Shown here: positions 7,731 to 15,092 of the stretch, in pieces | Position numbering within the stretch: position 1 is the first letter of the stretch | Layout of the letters: every line of letters begins with the position of its first letter | DNA from: Lentisphaeria bacterium | GTDB lineage: Bacteria; Verrucomicrobiota; Lentisphaeria; Victivallales; Victivallaceae | Reading direction: 5' to 3' | DNA: 23,673 bases | Assembly (NCBI GenBank): GCA_900768515.1 | Contig: CAAGDG010000027.1 | Location: 1-23,673 of the forward strand | Position numbers and translations under genes: made by a program | The notes under the pieces: generated by a model | The model's input: only the letters and a program-made list of their open reading frames with translations | Told to the model about the DNA's origin: nothing | The model's database searches: none

Positions 7731-8477
7731 TCACCCTATTGTATTTAATGTGGAAAGAGATTGCGAAATTTGCCGGGCCGCCCGTTCGACGCCGTCGATC
7801 AGACGGCTCCGGAACGGCTCCGTGAAATCCTCGAGCGCCACCGAAGCGCCGAGCACCGCGACCACCGCCCGGTTGCGCCGGATCGGGAAGGCGATGATCC
7901 CCTGATCGCGGTTGCGAAACACGCACCGCTCCTCCCGCCGGATGGTGGCAAGTTCGGCGATGAGGTCGGTGCCGGGGGGAAAGAGCCGCGAGGTTTTCCC
8001 CTCGTAACTTTCAAGCAGCTCTTTCTGCTCCTTTTCCAGAGCGAAGGCGGTCAGCAGCAGCCCGGTCGCGGTTTTAAAAAGATCATGAAAAGAGAGTTGT
8101 CCAAGCACGATGTCCAGCTTGCGGCAACCGTTGTGGTGCAGCAGGATATATCGTTCCTTCCCGTTGCGTTCCGCCAGCAGGACGGACGCCTCCAGCGCCG
8201 ACGCGGTTCGGCGGATCACCGGGTCGGCGATCCCGATCAGCCGTTCCCGGTAGCGGACCTGCGAGGCAAAAGTCCACGCCCGGGGCCCGGCGGCGTAACC
8301 TTCCAGGCGTGAGACCCGGATCGCATATCCCGCCTCGACCAGCTCCTTCAAGATTCGCGAGCAGGTCGCGGTGTTGATGTCGAACTGCTTCGCCAGCTCT
8401 CCGATCCGGCACGGATGGGGAGAAGCCAGAGCCAGCTTTTCCAGAATCGCAAAGGTTTTGTCAAGAACTTTAATCAT
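7731..8477 (-). CDS. IclR-family transcriptional regulator
   Basis: This 248-residue protein has the IclR layout: an N-terminal helix-turn-helix (IGELAKQFDINTATCSRILKELVEAGYAI is the recognisable stretch, about residues 26-54) and a C-terminal ligand-binding domain (about 75-248) with the FPIRRNRAVVAVLGASV core. IclR proteins usually sense small organic acids and control catabolic operons. It is the first gene of the operon running to 2190, so it probably controls its own transcription and that of the SDR, two glycosidases and the dehydratase. Two short palindromes lie upstream, one over the predicted -10 box. The ribosome site before the ATG is weak. A plausible effector is the sugar acid or keto-acid made by the downstream enzymes, but that is a guess. 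Confidence 0.92.
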   Translation of the reverse strand: MIKVLDKTFAILEKLALASPHPCRIGELAKQFDINTATCSRILKELVEAGYAIRVSRLEGYAAGPRAWTFASQVRYRERLIGIADPVIRRTASALEASVLLAERNGKERYILLHHNGCRKLDIVLGQLSFHDLFKTATGLLLTAFALEKEQKELLESYEGKTSRLFPPGTDLIAELATIRREERCVFRNRDQGIIAFPIRRNRAVVAVLGASVALEDFTEPFRSRLIDGVERAARQISQSLSTLNTIG

Positions 8478-8487
8478 TGTTTTTTCA

Positions 8488-8506
8488 CAATATGAAATTA
8501 ATATTG
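8488..8506. promoter_or_regulatory. Inverted repeat in the IclR leader
   Basis: CAATAT and ATATTG are perfect 6-base arms separated by 7 bases. The repeat lies between the predicted -10 box and the ATG of the IclR gene, where a bound protein would block elongation. It is AT-rich, so chance cannot be excluded. Confidence 0.35.
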
Positions 8507-8508
8507 TT

Positions 8509-8523
8509 TATAGTAAAACTATA
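8509..8523. promoter_or_regulatory. 15-bp palindrome over the IclR promoter -10 box
   Basis: TATAGT and ACTATA form a perfect palindrome around AAA. One arm is the -10 box of the minus-strand promoter. Size and symmetry match known IclR operators, so autoregulation is likely. Confidence 0.5.
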
Positions 8524-8546
8524 CTCTTTTATTATGAATTAATCAA
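8518..8546 (-). promoter_or_regulatory. Promoter of the IclR-led operon
   Basis: On the minus strand TTGATT (8546-8541) and TATAGT (8523-8518) are separated by 17 bases, a good sigma-70 spacing. The -10 box is about 40 bases before the IclR ATG at 8477. Confidence 0.6.
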
Positions 8547-8722
8547 TCGACAAGTTGGAAAAAAGAGAAAAAAAGAGATTTTGAAAAAACGGCGCCTTTT
8601 CCGGAGCCGGCGGTGAAGCGCCCTGCCGCGATCGGTGGCGGGTGCGGCAGCGGAACCCCGGAGGCGGGCGGGGAAAACCGATGGCGGAGGAAGGAAAATG
8701 CACTGGAACCCGTCTTTTCTGT

Positions 8723-8750
8723 TTGCAATCGCGTCGGTGCGTGTTATCTT
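8723..8750 (+). promoter_or_regulatory. Candidate promoter of the GH5-like gene
   Basis: TTGCAA (8723-8728) and TATCTT (8745-8750) are 16 bases apart and end about 40 bases before the start codon. Both hexamers deviate from consensus. The rest of 8524-8722 shows an AT-rich stretch and then GC-rich DNA with no gene that I can support. Confidence 0.4.
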
Positions 8751-8792
8751 CTTTGTGCAAGCCAGGTGGAATCAATTTTCATGAGGTGAATG

Positions 8793-10169
8793 ATGGATAA
8801 GCATTTTATCCGGGTCAGTTCGACGGATTCCCGCTACCTTGAATATGATGACGGGCGGCCGTTTGTTCCGAACGGGGCCAACCTCTGCTTCCCGCGCAGG
8901 CTGCGGGAGGAGGAGGCGGTGTTCGGCTACTATGAGGAGCTCTTCTCCTCGCTGGGGAGGAACGGCGGAAATTTCGCCCGGATCTGGTTGAGTTCGCCTT
9001 TTTTTGAGGTGGAGCCGGAGCGGCAGGGAAAATTTGATCCCGCGCGGCGGCGGCGGATCGCGAAGGTGGCGGAACTGGCGTCGAAGCATGGAATCAAGCT
9101 CAAGCTTACGCTGAATCACTTCCGTTCGCTCTCCGACCAGCCCCAGCCGGAAAAGTTTCCCGGCGCCGCCAACTTCGTGAACCATGTCTACGCCCGGAAC
9201 GGCGGCGGATCGTTCGATTCCATTGATGAATTCCTCTCCTCGCCGGAGGGGGACGCGGTTTTTCTCGCCAAGCTTGATTTTCTTGCGGAAGCGTTCCGTT
9301 CGGAACCGGCCATCATGGCCTGGGAACTCTGGAACGAGGTCAACTGCACCGGGCCTTTCGAACTCTGGTCGCGCTGGAGCGAACGGATGCTCCCCGAACT
9401 CAAACGACGCTTCCCGAACCATCTCGCTTTGCAGAGCCTCGGCAGTTACGACTCCATCGGCGGCAACCGCATCTACCGCTGGCTGGGGGCGCTCGAAGGC
9501 AATGAGATTGTGCAGGCGCACCGCTACCTCGACCCCGGCGCCGATCTCGACGTCTGCCGGGGAGCGCTCGATCTGGCCGGTCGTGACGTGATCGCGCAGT
9601 TGCGCGCCTTCGCTCCGGATTCCCCGCTTCTCTGGGCGGAAGGCGGCGCGGTCGAGTGGAAGCACTCCGCCCCGTCCCGGCTGTACGCTCTGGACCGGGA
9701 GGGGATGCTGCTGCACGACATCCTGTTCTCCTCCTGGTTCGCGGGCGCCGCCGGAAGCGGCCAGCCGTGGCACTGGGAGGAGTATTTGATGCCGGGGGAC
9801 CACTGGCGGCACTTCCGGTTCTTCGCTGAGGCGGTCCGCGGAATCGATCCGCGCTGCGAACGGTTCCGGACGCGGCTGCTGGAAAACCGGGAACTGCGTC
9901 TCCATCTTCTCGACGGGGAGACCCAGCTTTCCGTCTGGTGCCGGGACAAGGCGAACGACTGGCGCAGCGAACTGGAGGAGAGCTCTCCTCCCCGGCTCCG
10001 CAAGGGGATTGAACTTGATCTGCGCGATCTCTCCGCGGACCCGGTCGCATCGGTCGAATTCTATGCGCCGTGGAGCGGAGAGCGCGGTTCGCTGCCGGTC
10101 CGCGATTGCCGGATCGAACTGCCGGAATTCGAGCGGTCGCTGGTGCTCACCTGTCACAAAGTTCGATGA
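8793..10169 (+). CDS. Clan GH-A glycosidase, GH5-like
   Basis: This is the only plus-strand metabolic gene in the window; the protein is about 458 residues. The barrel carries ELWNEVN with the acid/base E183 (numbered from 8790) and the nucleophile candidate E284 in LLWAEGG, then AGSGQPWHWEEYL. A short beta-sandwich-like tail covers about 370-459. The layout resembles GH5 and mannanase-like enzymes, but the exact family and substrate are uncertain. There is no signal peptide. Two ATGs stand in tandem at 8790 and 8793. The GAGGTG ribosome site at 8783-8788 leaves too little space for the first, so I chose 8793. Its last 23 bp overlap the end of the converging LacI-type gene. With the GH38 gene nearby, mannose-containing glycans are a possible target. 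Confidence 0.82.
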   Translation: MDKHFIRVSSTDSRYLEYDDGRPFVPNGANLCFPRRLREEEAVFGYYEELFSSLGRNGGNFARIWLSSPFFEVEPERQGKFDPARRRRIAKVAELASKHGIKLKLTLNHFRSLSDQPQPEKFPGAANFVNHVYARNGGGSFDSIDEFLSSPEGDAVFLAKLDFLAEAFRSEPAIMAWELWNEVNCTGPFELWSRWSERMLPELKRRFPNHLALQSLGSYDSIGGNRIYRWLGALEGNEIVQAHRYLDPGADLDVCRGALDLAGRDVIAQLRAFAPDSPLLWAEGGAVEWKHSAPSRLYALDREGMLLHDILFSSWFAGAAGSGQPWHWEEYLMPGDHWRHFRFFAEAVRGIDPRCERFRTRLLENRELRLHLLDGETQLSVWCRDKANDWRSELEESSPPRLRKGIELDLRDLSADPVASVEFYAPWSGERGSLPVRDCRIELPEFERSLVLTCHKVR

Positions 10170-11091
10170 ATTCCGCCGGCTCGACCCGGGTGAACAGGGG
10201 TGGTTTGAAACCGGGATTCCTGAGCATGGAGAGCGTGATTTCCGCCGCGAGCCGGGCGATTTCGGCGAAGTTCTGGCGGCAGATCACGACGCTGCGGTAG
10301 AATTCGAGGGTCGGATTCTCCCAGTAGTCGAAGAAGCCGCCGTAGATTTCCGCTTCCCGCGGTACCCGGTCGGCCCCGATCGCCTTGCCGCTGTTTCCAA
10401 GAATGGCGATGGGCTGTTCCGCCGGAAGGGAGGGCGCGAGTTCCGCCGCGTTTCTCCAGGGGAGTCCCAGCTCCTCGATCCGGGTCTGCGCTGCCCGGGT
10501 GCGGGTGCGGGAGACCGGATTGTGTTCCGGAAAATCGAGGTAGAACCGTCTGGCTCCCCATCGGGCGCACCGGTCGACCAGTGTGCGGGCGGCGAGCGCG
10601 TTGTCGGTGGTCACCACCGGCGTGACGCCGTTCTCCCAATAGCGGTCGACGAAGAGGTGCGGAACCGGGAGCGCTTTTAGAATCGCATCGTATCTTTCGC
10701 ATGCCGAGGTGTCGCCGGGGGGGATGATCACGGCGGCGTCCGCCGCCTGCTGCGAGAGCTTCTCCAGCCGGCGGCGGAACCGTTCCGGCTGGTTGGAGTG
10801 GAGCACAATCTGCAGATCGTACCCGGCGCGGTCGAACCGGTTGTCGAGTTCGACCGCGGTCTCCCGTTCGATGTCGGCGTCCGGACTCCCGAAGCAGAAC
10901 CAGATGTTTCCGGTCTTTCCAGCCGCAAGCTGGCGGGCCGGCAGATTGGGAACGTATCCTTTGCGGCGGGCCAGCTCCTGGATCCGTTCCCGGGTGGCGG
11001 GCTTGACCCGGCGGTCGTTCCGGAGCGCCCGCGAAACGGTCGAGGCGTTCAGGCCGGTCATCCGGGCGAGGTCGTGGATGGTGACCGCCAC
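10147..11091 (-). CDS. LacI-family transcriptional regulator
   Basis: This 314-residue protein begins with a LacI helix-turn-helix, VTIHDLARMTGLNASTVSRA, followed by RRKGYVPNLPARQLA (the hinge region) and a periplasmic-binding-protein-like sensor domain with GYDLQIVLHSNQ and the segment ADAAVIIPPGD. I chose the GTG at 11091, which has GGAGA 6 bases upstream. A second in-frame GTG at 11097 overlaps the GH38 stop codon but leaves no room for the ribosome site. An open frame continues much further upstream, but only inside the GH38 coding region. The gene starts 2 bases after the mannosidase stop, so translation is coupled and it probably regulates that gene. It is slightly short for the family (usually 330-340 residues). 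The effector is unknown. Confidence 0.92.
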   Translation of the reverse strand: MAVTIHDLARMTGLNASTVSRALRNDRRVKPATRERIQELARRKGYVPNLPARQLAAGKTGNIWFCFGSPDADIERETAVELDNRFDRAGYDLQIVLHSNQPERFRRRLEKLSQQAADAAVIIPPGDTSACERYDAILKALPVPHLFVDRYWENGVTPVVTTDNALAARTLVDRCARWGARRFYLDFPEHNPVSRTRTRAAQTRIEELGLPWRNAAELAPSLPAEQPIAILGNSGKAIGADRVPREAEIYGGFFDYWENPTLEFYRSVVICRQNFAEIARLAAEITLSMLRNPGFKPPLFTRVEPAEFIELCDR

Positions 11092-11093
11092 TG

Positions 11094-14000
11094 TCACTCT
11101 CCGCGCAGTTTGAAGGTGCGGATCTGGAAGGGGCGGAACTCCAGCTCGATGCTTCCGCCGGTCGGCTTCAGGTGTGCGCCGTCGTTCCATTCCAGAAGGT
11201 CGGTTTCCACCAGTTCCGCCTCGGTGTGAAGCCGCGCCTTCGAGAACCGGCCGGCGGTCTCGACCAGCCGGATCACCCGGCACTCTTCCTTCTCCGCCTT
11301 TTTCAGCACTGTGAACGAGACATCGCCCGGCTCGACCGTGACGGGGGCGCACAGTTCCCCGGCGAATCCGGGCAGCGCCAGCGGCGGACGGTTGAGCCGG
11401 GCCGCCTCGTCCATGACCTCCGATTCGGTCAGGGTTCCCCGGTGCGGGAGGAAGCTGTAGGTGAACTCCTGAATGCCGAGGTCGGCATCCCAGTCCGGAT
11501 ATTTGGGGGAACGGAGCAATGTCAGTGAAAGCGCGCCGGGTTCGGCGCTGTAGCCGTACTTGCAGTCGTTGAGCAGCGCCGCTCCGCCCCGGGCGTCGGA
11601 GAGGTCGGCGTAACGCTGGCCGGCAACCTCGAACCGTGCCATGTCCCAGCTGGTGTTGGTATGGACCGGGCGCCGGAGATAGCCGTAGGGAATGTCGTAA
11701 CTCGCCTCCTCGGAGAAGGCGTCGACCGGGAAGGTGACCCGCAGCAGTTTGCGCGCCTCGCGCCAGTCGATCCGGGTTTCGAAGTCGAGCCGGCGGCTGC
11801 CGGGGGCCAGCGTGATCCGCTGGAAGAGGGGGGAGTCGCCGATCACAAGGCGGAACTCCAGCCCGGAGCGGACCGCGCCGGTGAACTTTTCCGGCCTCCC
11901 GGCCGAACGGACCTGCCCGCAGAGCTGCTGTTTGTAGAACAGTTCGATGTCCCACGCTTCGTGGCTGTTGGGGCGGTCGACATAGAGCCGGAATTCATTC
12001 CCGATCCGGCCGGAGCCCATCACATCGCACTGCCGCTCCTTGTCGAAGGCGCGGACGAGTTCGGCCCGGTCGTTGAATTCGTAGCGGACGAGATCGTTTT
12101 CGAGCACCGGCTCCGCGCTCTTCTCCACCGGAACGCTCGCACCGCCGCGCCGCAGGGTGCGCGACCCGTGGGCCGGAACCGTGCAGCGGACCAGGCTGCG
12201 GTCCCCCTCGCGCTGGCAGGGCAGGGGAGTTCCGGCTTCGTCGAGGGCACCCGATTCCGCCCAGTTCGCCGGGAGCTCCACCGCCTCGGTCGCGTCGACC
12301 GGGAGCGGATTGAAGAGCAGCAGCGCGTTTTCATCCGTCTGTGCGAGCTGCCGGGCGGCAGATTCGATCAGGCGGTTGCAATCTTCGATCGCTTCGCGGT
12401 GCTGGCGTTCGGTCACCTCGTAGACCAGACGGATGGAGGAGCCGGGGATGATGTCGTGGAACTGGTTGATTAGAAGCGTCTTCCAGAGCCGGTCAAGCTC
12501 CTCTGCCGGATAATGGTCCAGCGGAGCGAGCGCGTGGATGAACTCCGTCGCCACGAGCAGTTGTTCCAGTTTCCGGTTGTTTTTCTTGGTGCGCGCCTGG
12601 GTGGTCAGGGTTCCGCGGTGGAATTCGAGGTAGAGTTCGCCGGACCAGTGATGGAGTTCGGCGCCGTGCCGTTTGAGCCGCTCGAAGAAGTCGTCGGCGC
12701 GTCCGAACCGGAACCGGGGAACCCCTTCGAGGTCGCGCAGCCGGAGGGCGCGTTCGACGTACTCCTCCTTGGGGCCGCCGCCGCCGTCGCCGATGCCGTA
12801 GAGGCTCATGAATTCGTCGAGGACGGTGTTCTCGTTGAACCGGTCCTGCGCCGCGGCGAGCTGTCCGGGCAGGACCGTCGCATTGTAGGTGTCTTCCGGG
12901 GGGAAGTGGGTCAGCACCTCGCTGCCGTCGATGCCGCGCCACCAGAAGGTGTGGTAGGGGAACTTGTTGAACTGGCTCCACGAAATTTTCTGGGTCAGAA
13001 AGAAGTCGCACCCGGCCAGGCGCAGGATCTGCGGCATGCTGGCGGAGTAGCCGAACACGTCGGGGATCCAGAGGTTCCGGACCTCGACGCCGAATTCATC
13101 CCGGAAGAAATTTTTTCCGTGCAGGAACTGCCGGACCATCGATTCCCCCGAGATCAGATTGCAGTCCGCCTCGACCCACATGCCGCCCTGAAGCTCCCAG
13201 CGTCCTTCGGCGACCCGGCGTTTGATCTGTTCGTAAAGTTCCGGGTAGTGTTCCTTGACGAAAGCGTAGTGCTGGGGAGCGGAGGCGCCGAAGATGTAGT
13301 CGGGATATTTCTCCATCAGCCGCAGCTGGCTGGCGAAAGTGCGGGCGCACTTGCGGACCGACTCCCGGACCGGCCACATCCAGCCGGTGTCGATGTGGGC
13401 GTGACCGACTCCGATCGCGGTCATCGCCGAACCGCAGGCGGGCATCGAAAGAACGTTGGCAAGTTCGCGCCGGGCGGCTCCGGCGTTGGCGGCGTTTTCG
13501 GCGAAGACGTTGGCGGCGCGGTTGATCGCCATCACGATCGAATCGGTGCGGCGTCCGCGGGGCGGCAGCGCTTCGAGGAGGCTGAGCAGCACTTCGAGGT
13601 CGAGCCGCAGGTGCCAGAGTTCCCGGTTGAAGCGGCCGATCCGCATGATTTCGGCGGCGGCACGGTAGCTGCCGCGGGGGTTGGGGGCGTCAAGTTCGGG
13701 ATCGCCGTCGCGGTTGATTCCGAAGAGTCCGTTGGCGGCGGCTTCCACCCAGAACTCCATCCGGGGGCGGACCCATCGGGACGGAATTTCGAAAAGTTCC
13801 TTGCGGTAGTGGATTCCGTAGACGGAGCCCGCGCTCAGTCCGAAGTAGGGGACGCCGTCCGGATCGAGGATCAGTCCCTCTCCGCCCAGACCGAGCCGGA
13901 GCGCCAGCGGTTCATTGCACCACTCTTCGGGGATCGTCGCGGTCAGCCGGAACCAGGCGCTCTCCCACGGTCCGCCCCAGACTTCCCCCTCGCGGATCGG

Positions 14001-14159
14001 ACGGAACGGACCGTTTTTCCGTTCCGCGATCGGAATGGGTTCGGCGCTGGTGCGGATTTCCGCATGCAGCTCCCGGTCTTCCAGGAAAAAGCGGTTTTCC
14101 AGCCGTTTGAAGAACCGGCGCGCCCGGTCGAGATAGAGATCGAATTCCCGCTGATACAT
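11094..14159 (-). CDS. Alpha-mannosidase, GH38
   Basis: At 1021 residues this is normal size for bacterial GH38. Residues 1-245 form an N-terminal beta-rich domain of the kind found in bacterial and lysosomal-cytosolic mannosidases. The catalytic domain follows with the zinc motif GHAHIDTGWMWP (H255, D257), the nucleophile D367 in WIPDVFGYS, and the later zinc histidine in NQFHDIIPGSS. The C-terminal half is the beta-sandwich region, ending in FRPFQIRTFKLRGE. The enzyme removes alpha-linked mannose from oligosaccharides such as N-glycan fragments. There is no signal peptide, as in cytosolic members. AGGATC lies before the ATG. It forms an operon with the LacI regulator gene, and a CG-centred short palindrome lies in its leader. 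Confidence 0.95.
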   Translation of the reverse strand: MYQREFDLYLDRARRFFKRLENRFFLEDRELHAEIRTSAEPIPIAERKNGPFRPIREGEVWGGPWESAWFRLTATIPEEWCNEPLALRLGLGGEGLILDPDGVPYFGLSAGSVYGIHYRKELFEIPSRWVRPRMEFWVEAAANGLFGINRDGDPELDAPNPRGSYRAAAEIMRIGRFNRELWHLRLDLEVLLSLLEALPPRGRRTDSIVMAINRAANVFAENAANAGAARRELANVLSMPACGSAMTAIGVGHAHIDTGWMWPVRESVRKCARTFASQLRLMEKYPDYIFGASAPQHYAFVKEHYPELYEQIKRRVAEGRWELQGGMWVEADCNLISGESMVRQFLHGKNFFRDEFGVEVRNLWIPDVFGYSASMPQILRLAGCDFFLTQKISWSQFNKFPYHTFWWRGIDGSEVLTHFPPEDTYNATVLPGQLAAAQDRFNENTVLDEFMSLYGIGDGGGGPKEEYVERALRLRDLEGVPRFRFGRADDFFERLKRHGAELHHWSGELYLEFHRGTLTTQARTKKNNRKLEQLLVATEFIHALAPLDHYPAEELDRLWKTLLINQFHDIIPGSSIRLVYEVTERQHREAIEDCNRLIESAARQLAQTDENALLLFNPLPVDATEAVELPANWAESGALDEAGTPLPCQREGDRSLVRCTVPAHGSRTLRRGGASVPVEKSAEPVLENDLVRYEFNDRAELVRAFDKERQCDVMGSGRIGNEFRLYVDRPNSHEAWDIELFYKQQLCGQVRSAGRPEKFTGAVRSGLEFRLVIGDSPLFQRITLAPGSRRLDFETRIDWREARKLLRVTFPVDAFSEEASYDIPYGYLRRPVHTNTSWDMARFEVAGQRYADLSDARGGAALLNDCKYGYSAEPGALSLTLLRSPKYPDWDADLGIQEFTYSFLPHRGTLTESEVMDEAARLNRPPLALPGFAGELCAPVTVEPGDVSFTVLKKAEKEECRVIRLVETAGRFSKARLHTEAELVETDLLEWNDGAHLKPTGGSIELEFRPFQIRTFKLRGE

Positions 14160-14188
14160 AATGATCGGATCCTGTGTTTGTTAAAATG

Positions 14189-14198
14189 CAATCGGTTG
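14189..14198. promoter_or_regulatory. Weak LacI-type operator candidate before the mannosidase gene
   Basis: CAATCGGTTG fits the pattern CAA-N-CG-N-TTG with a central CG, which is typical of LacI-family sites, and has one mismatched pair. It lies 30 bases before the GH38 ATG, near the expected transcription start. It is short, so it is only a candidate. Confidence 0.3.
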
Positions 14199-14207
14199 TT
14201 TTTTTTG

Positions 14208-14240
14208 ATAATACCATAATGCGAATTCCGACAAAAACAA
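14208..14240 (-). promoter_or_regulatory. Candidate promoter of the mannosidase-LacI operon
   Basis: Two overlapping arrangements on the minus strand are possible: TTTGTC (14235-14230) with TATTAT (14213-14208), and TTGTTT (14240-14235) with TATGGT (14218-14213), both with 16-base spacers. It is the only AT-rich stretch in front of the gene. Between about 14241 and the CE4 stop codon at 14435 I see no gene, only GC-rich spacer. Confidence 0.35.
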
Positions 14241-14434
14241 CTGTGAAACGCAGAAAAAACAGAAGATTTCACCGAAGGCCCGGAGGCGTTTCCGACCGTC
14301 GGGGTTCGTTGCCGGAGTGTCCGGTCCGGGGGACGGTGTGGCTTTTCGCCGAAGCGTTGTCGGAACTGAATGGCGACCTCGCCCGCGGCGGACGACCCCT
14401 ACGGCTATTGCCGCTGGTGACCGGAAGTTCCGGA

Positions 14435-15088
14435 TCAGACCAGTTCCCGGAGCGCGGCAACCCGGATGCCGGAACGTTTCAGCAAGAGCATCTGCTCGCG
14501 AAAAGCCTCCGGCGGGGTGTCCACCCAGGGGTGGAGTTCGTCCGGCACCCCGTGGTAGACCAGAACCGGAACTTCCCCGGGGGCTGCGGAATCGATCACC
14601 TGTTTCAACCGTTCGACGCCGGGACCGTGCACCGCCGTCGCCGGCAGCAGATAGGGGTTGTCGTGTCCCGGCCGCCAGAAGCGTTCGTTTTCCACCGTCC
14701 TTCCGCAGCGGAACTTGTGCCTGCGCAGCACCGGTTCGGCCGCCGGGGAACCCGGTCCGCCGGGATAGGCGAAACTCACCGAAGGCGGCAGTCCGAGCTG
14801 CCGGAACCGATCCTCCAGCGCCAGGAGTTCCCGTTCGAACTCCTCTTCCGACAGTTCGCGGACTCCGGCGTGGGTCAGGGTGTGGTTGCCGAGTTCAAAA
14901 CCGGCGGCATGCAGTTCCCGGATCTGTTCCCAGGTCATGTACTGCCGCTTGTTCACCGCGAAATCGGGCGGAAATTCGCAGAGGAAGAAGGTCGCTTGGA
15001 ATCCGAGCGAACGCAGCAGCGGCGCCACGAATGTCGCATGGTTCGAAACCGCGTCGTCGAAAGTCAGCACCACCGTATCCGCGGCCAT
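14435..15088 (-). CDS. Polysaccharide deacetylase (CE4, NodB domain)
   Basis: This 217-residue protein is almost entirely the NodB fold. Motif 1 is LTFDDA with D11 and D12, motif 2 is ELGNHTLTH with the metal histidines H69 and H73, motif 3 is FAYPGG at 106-111, and LVYHG near 175 gives the late histidine. Family members remove N- or O-acetyl groups from glycans in a metal-dependent way. There is no signal peptide or membrane anchor, which is unusual for enzymes acting on the wall. A cytoplasmic role on acetylated sugars is possible. The GGAGGTGATG ribosome site is excellent and overlaps the stop of the methyltransferase gene 4 bp upstream, so the two are co-translated. A CCGGAAGTTCCGG palindrome at 14421-14433 follows the stop but has no T tract. 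Confidence 0.9.
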   Translation of the reverse strand: MAADTVVLTFDDAVSNHATFVAPLLRSLGFQATFFLCEFPPDFAVNKRQYMTWEQIRELHAAGFELGNHTLTHAGVRELSEEEFERELLALEDRFRQLGLPPSVSFAYPGGPGSPAAEPVLRRHKFRCGRTVENERFWRPGHDNPYLLPATAVHGPGVERLKQVIDSAAPGEVPVLVYHGVPDELHPWVDTPPEAFREQMLLLKRSGIRVAALRELV

Positions 15089-15092
15089 CGCA

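Noticed and set aside
8591..8622. GGCGC...GCGCC hairpin next to an A run, terminator-like on the minus strand
   Set aside because: No minus-strand gene ends here, and the stem is only 5-7 bp with a long loop.
8539..8775. Small minus-strand frames of 61-78 codons between the IclR and GH5-like genes
   Set aside because: They are low-complexity, Pro/Arg/Ser-rich, and have no ribosome site; the region is better read as a divergent promoter region.
11092..11955. N-terminal extension of the LacI frame into the mannosidase gene
   Set aside because: The LacI helix-turn-helix begins right after the GTG at 11091, and the extension is just another frame of GH38.
12513..14219. 568-codon plus-strand frame opposite the alpha-mannosidase
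   Set aside because: It is an antisense shadow of GH38: no recognisable motif and biased composition.
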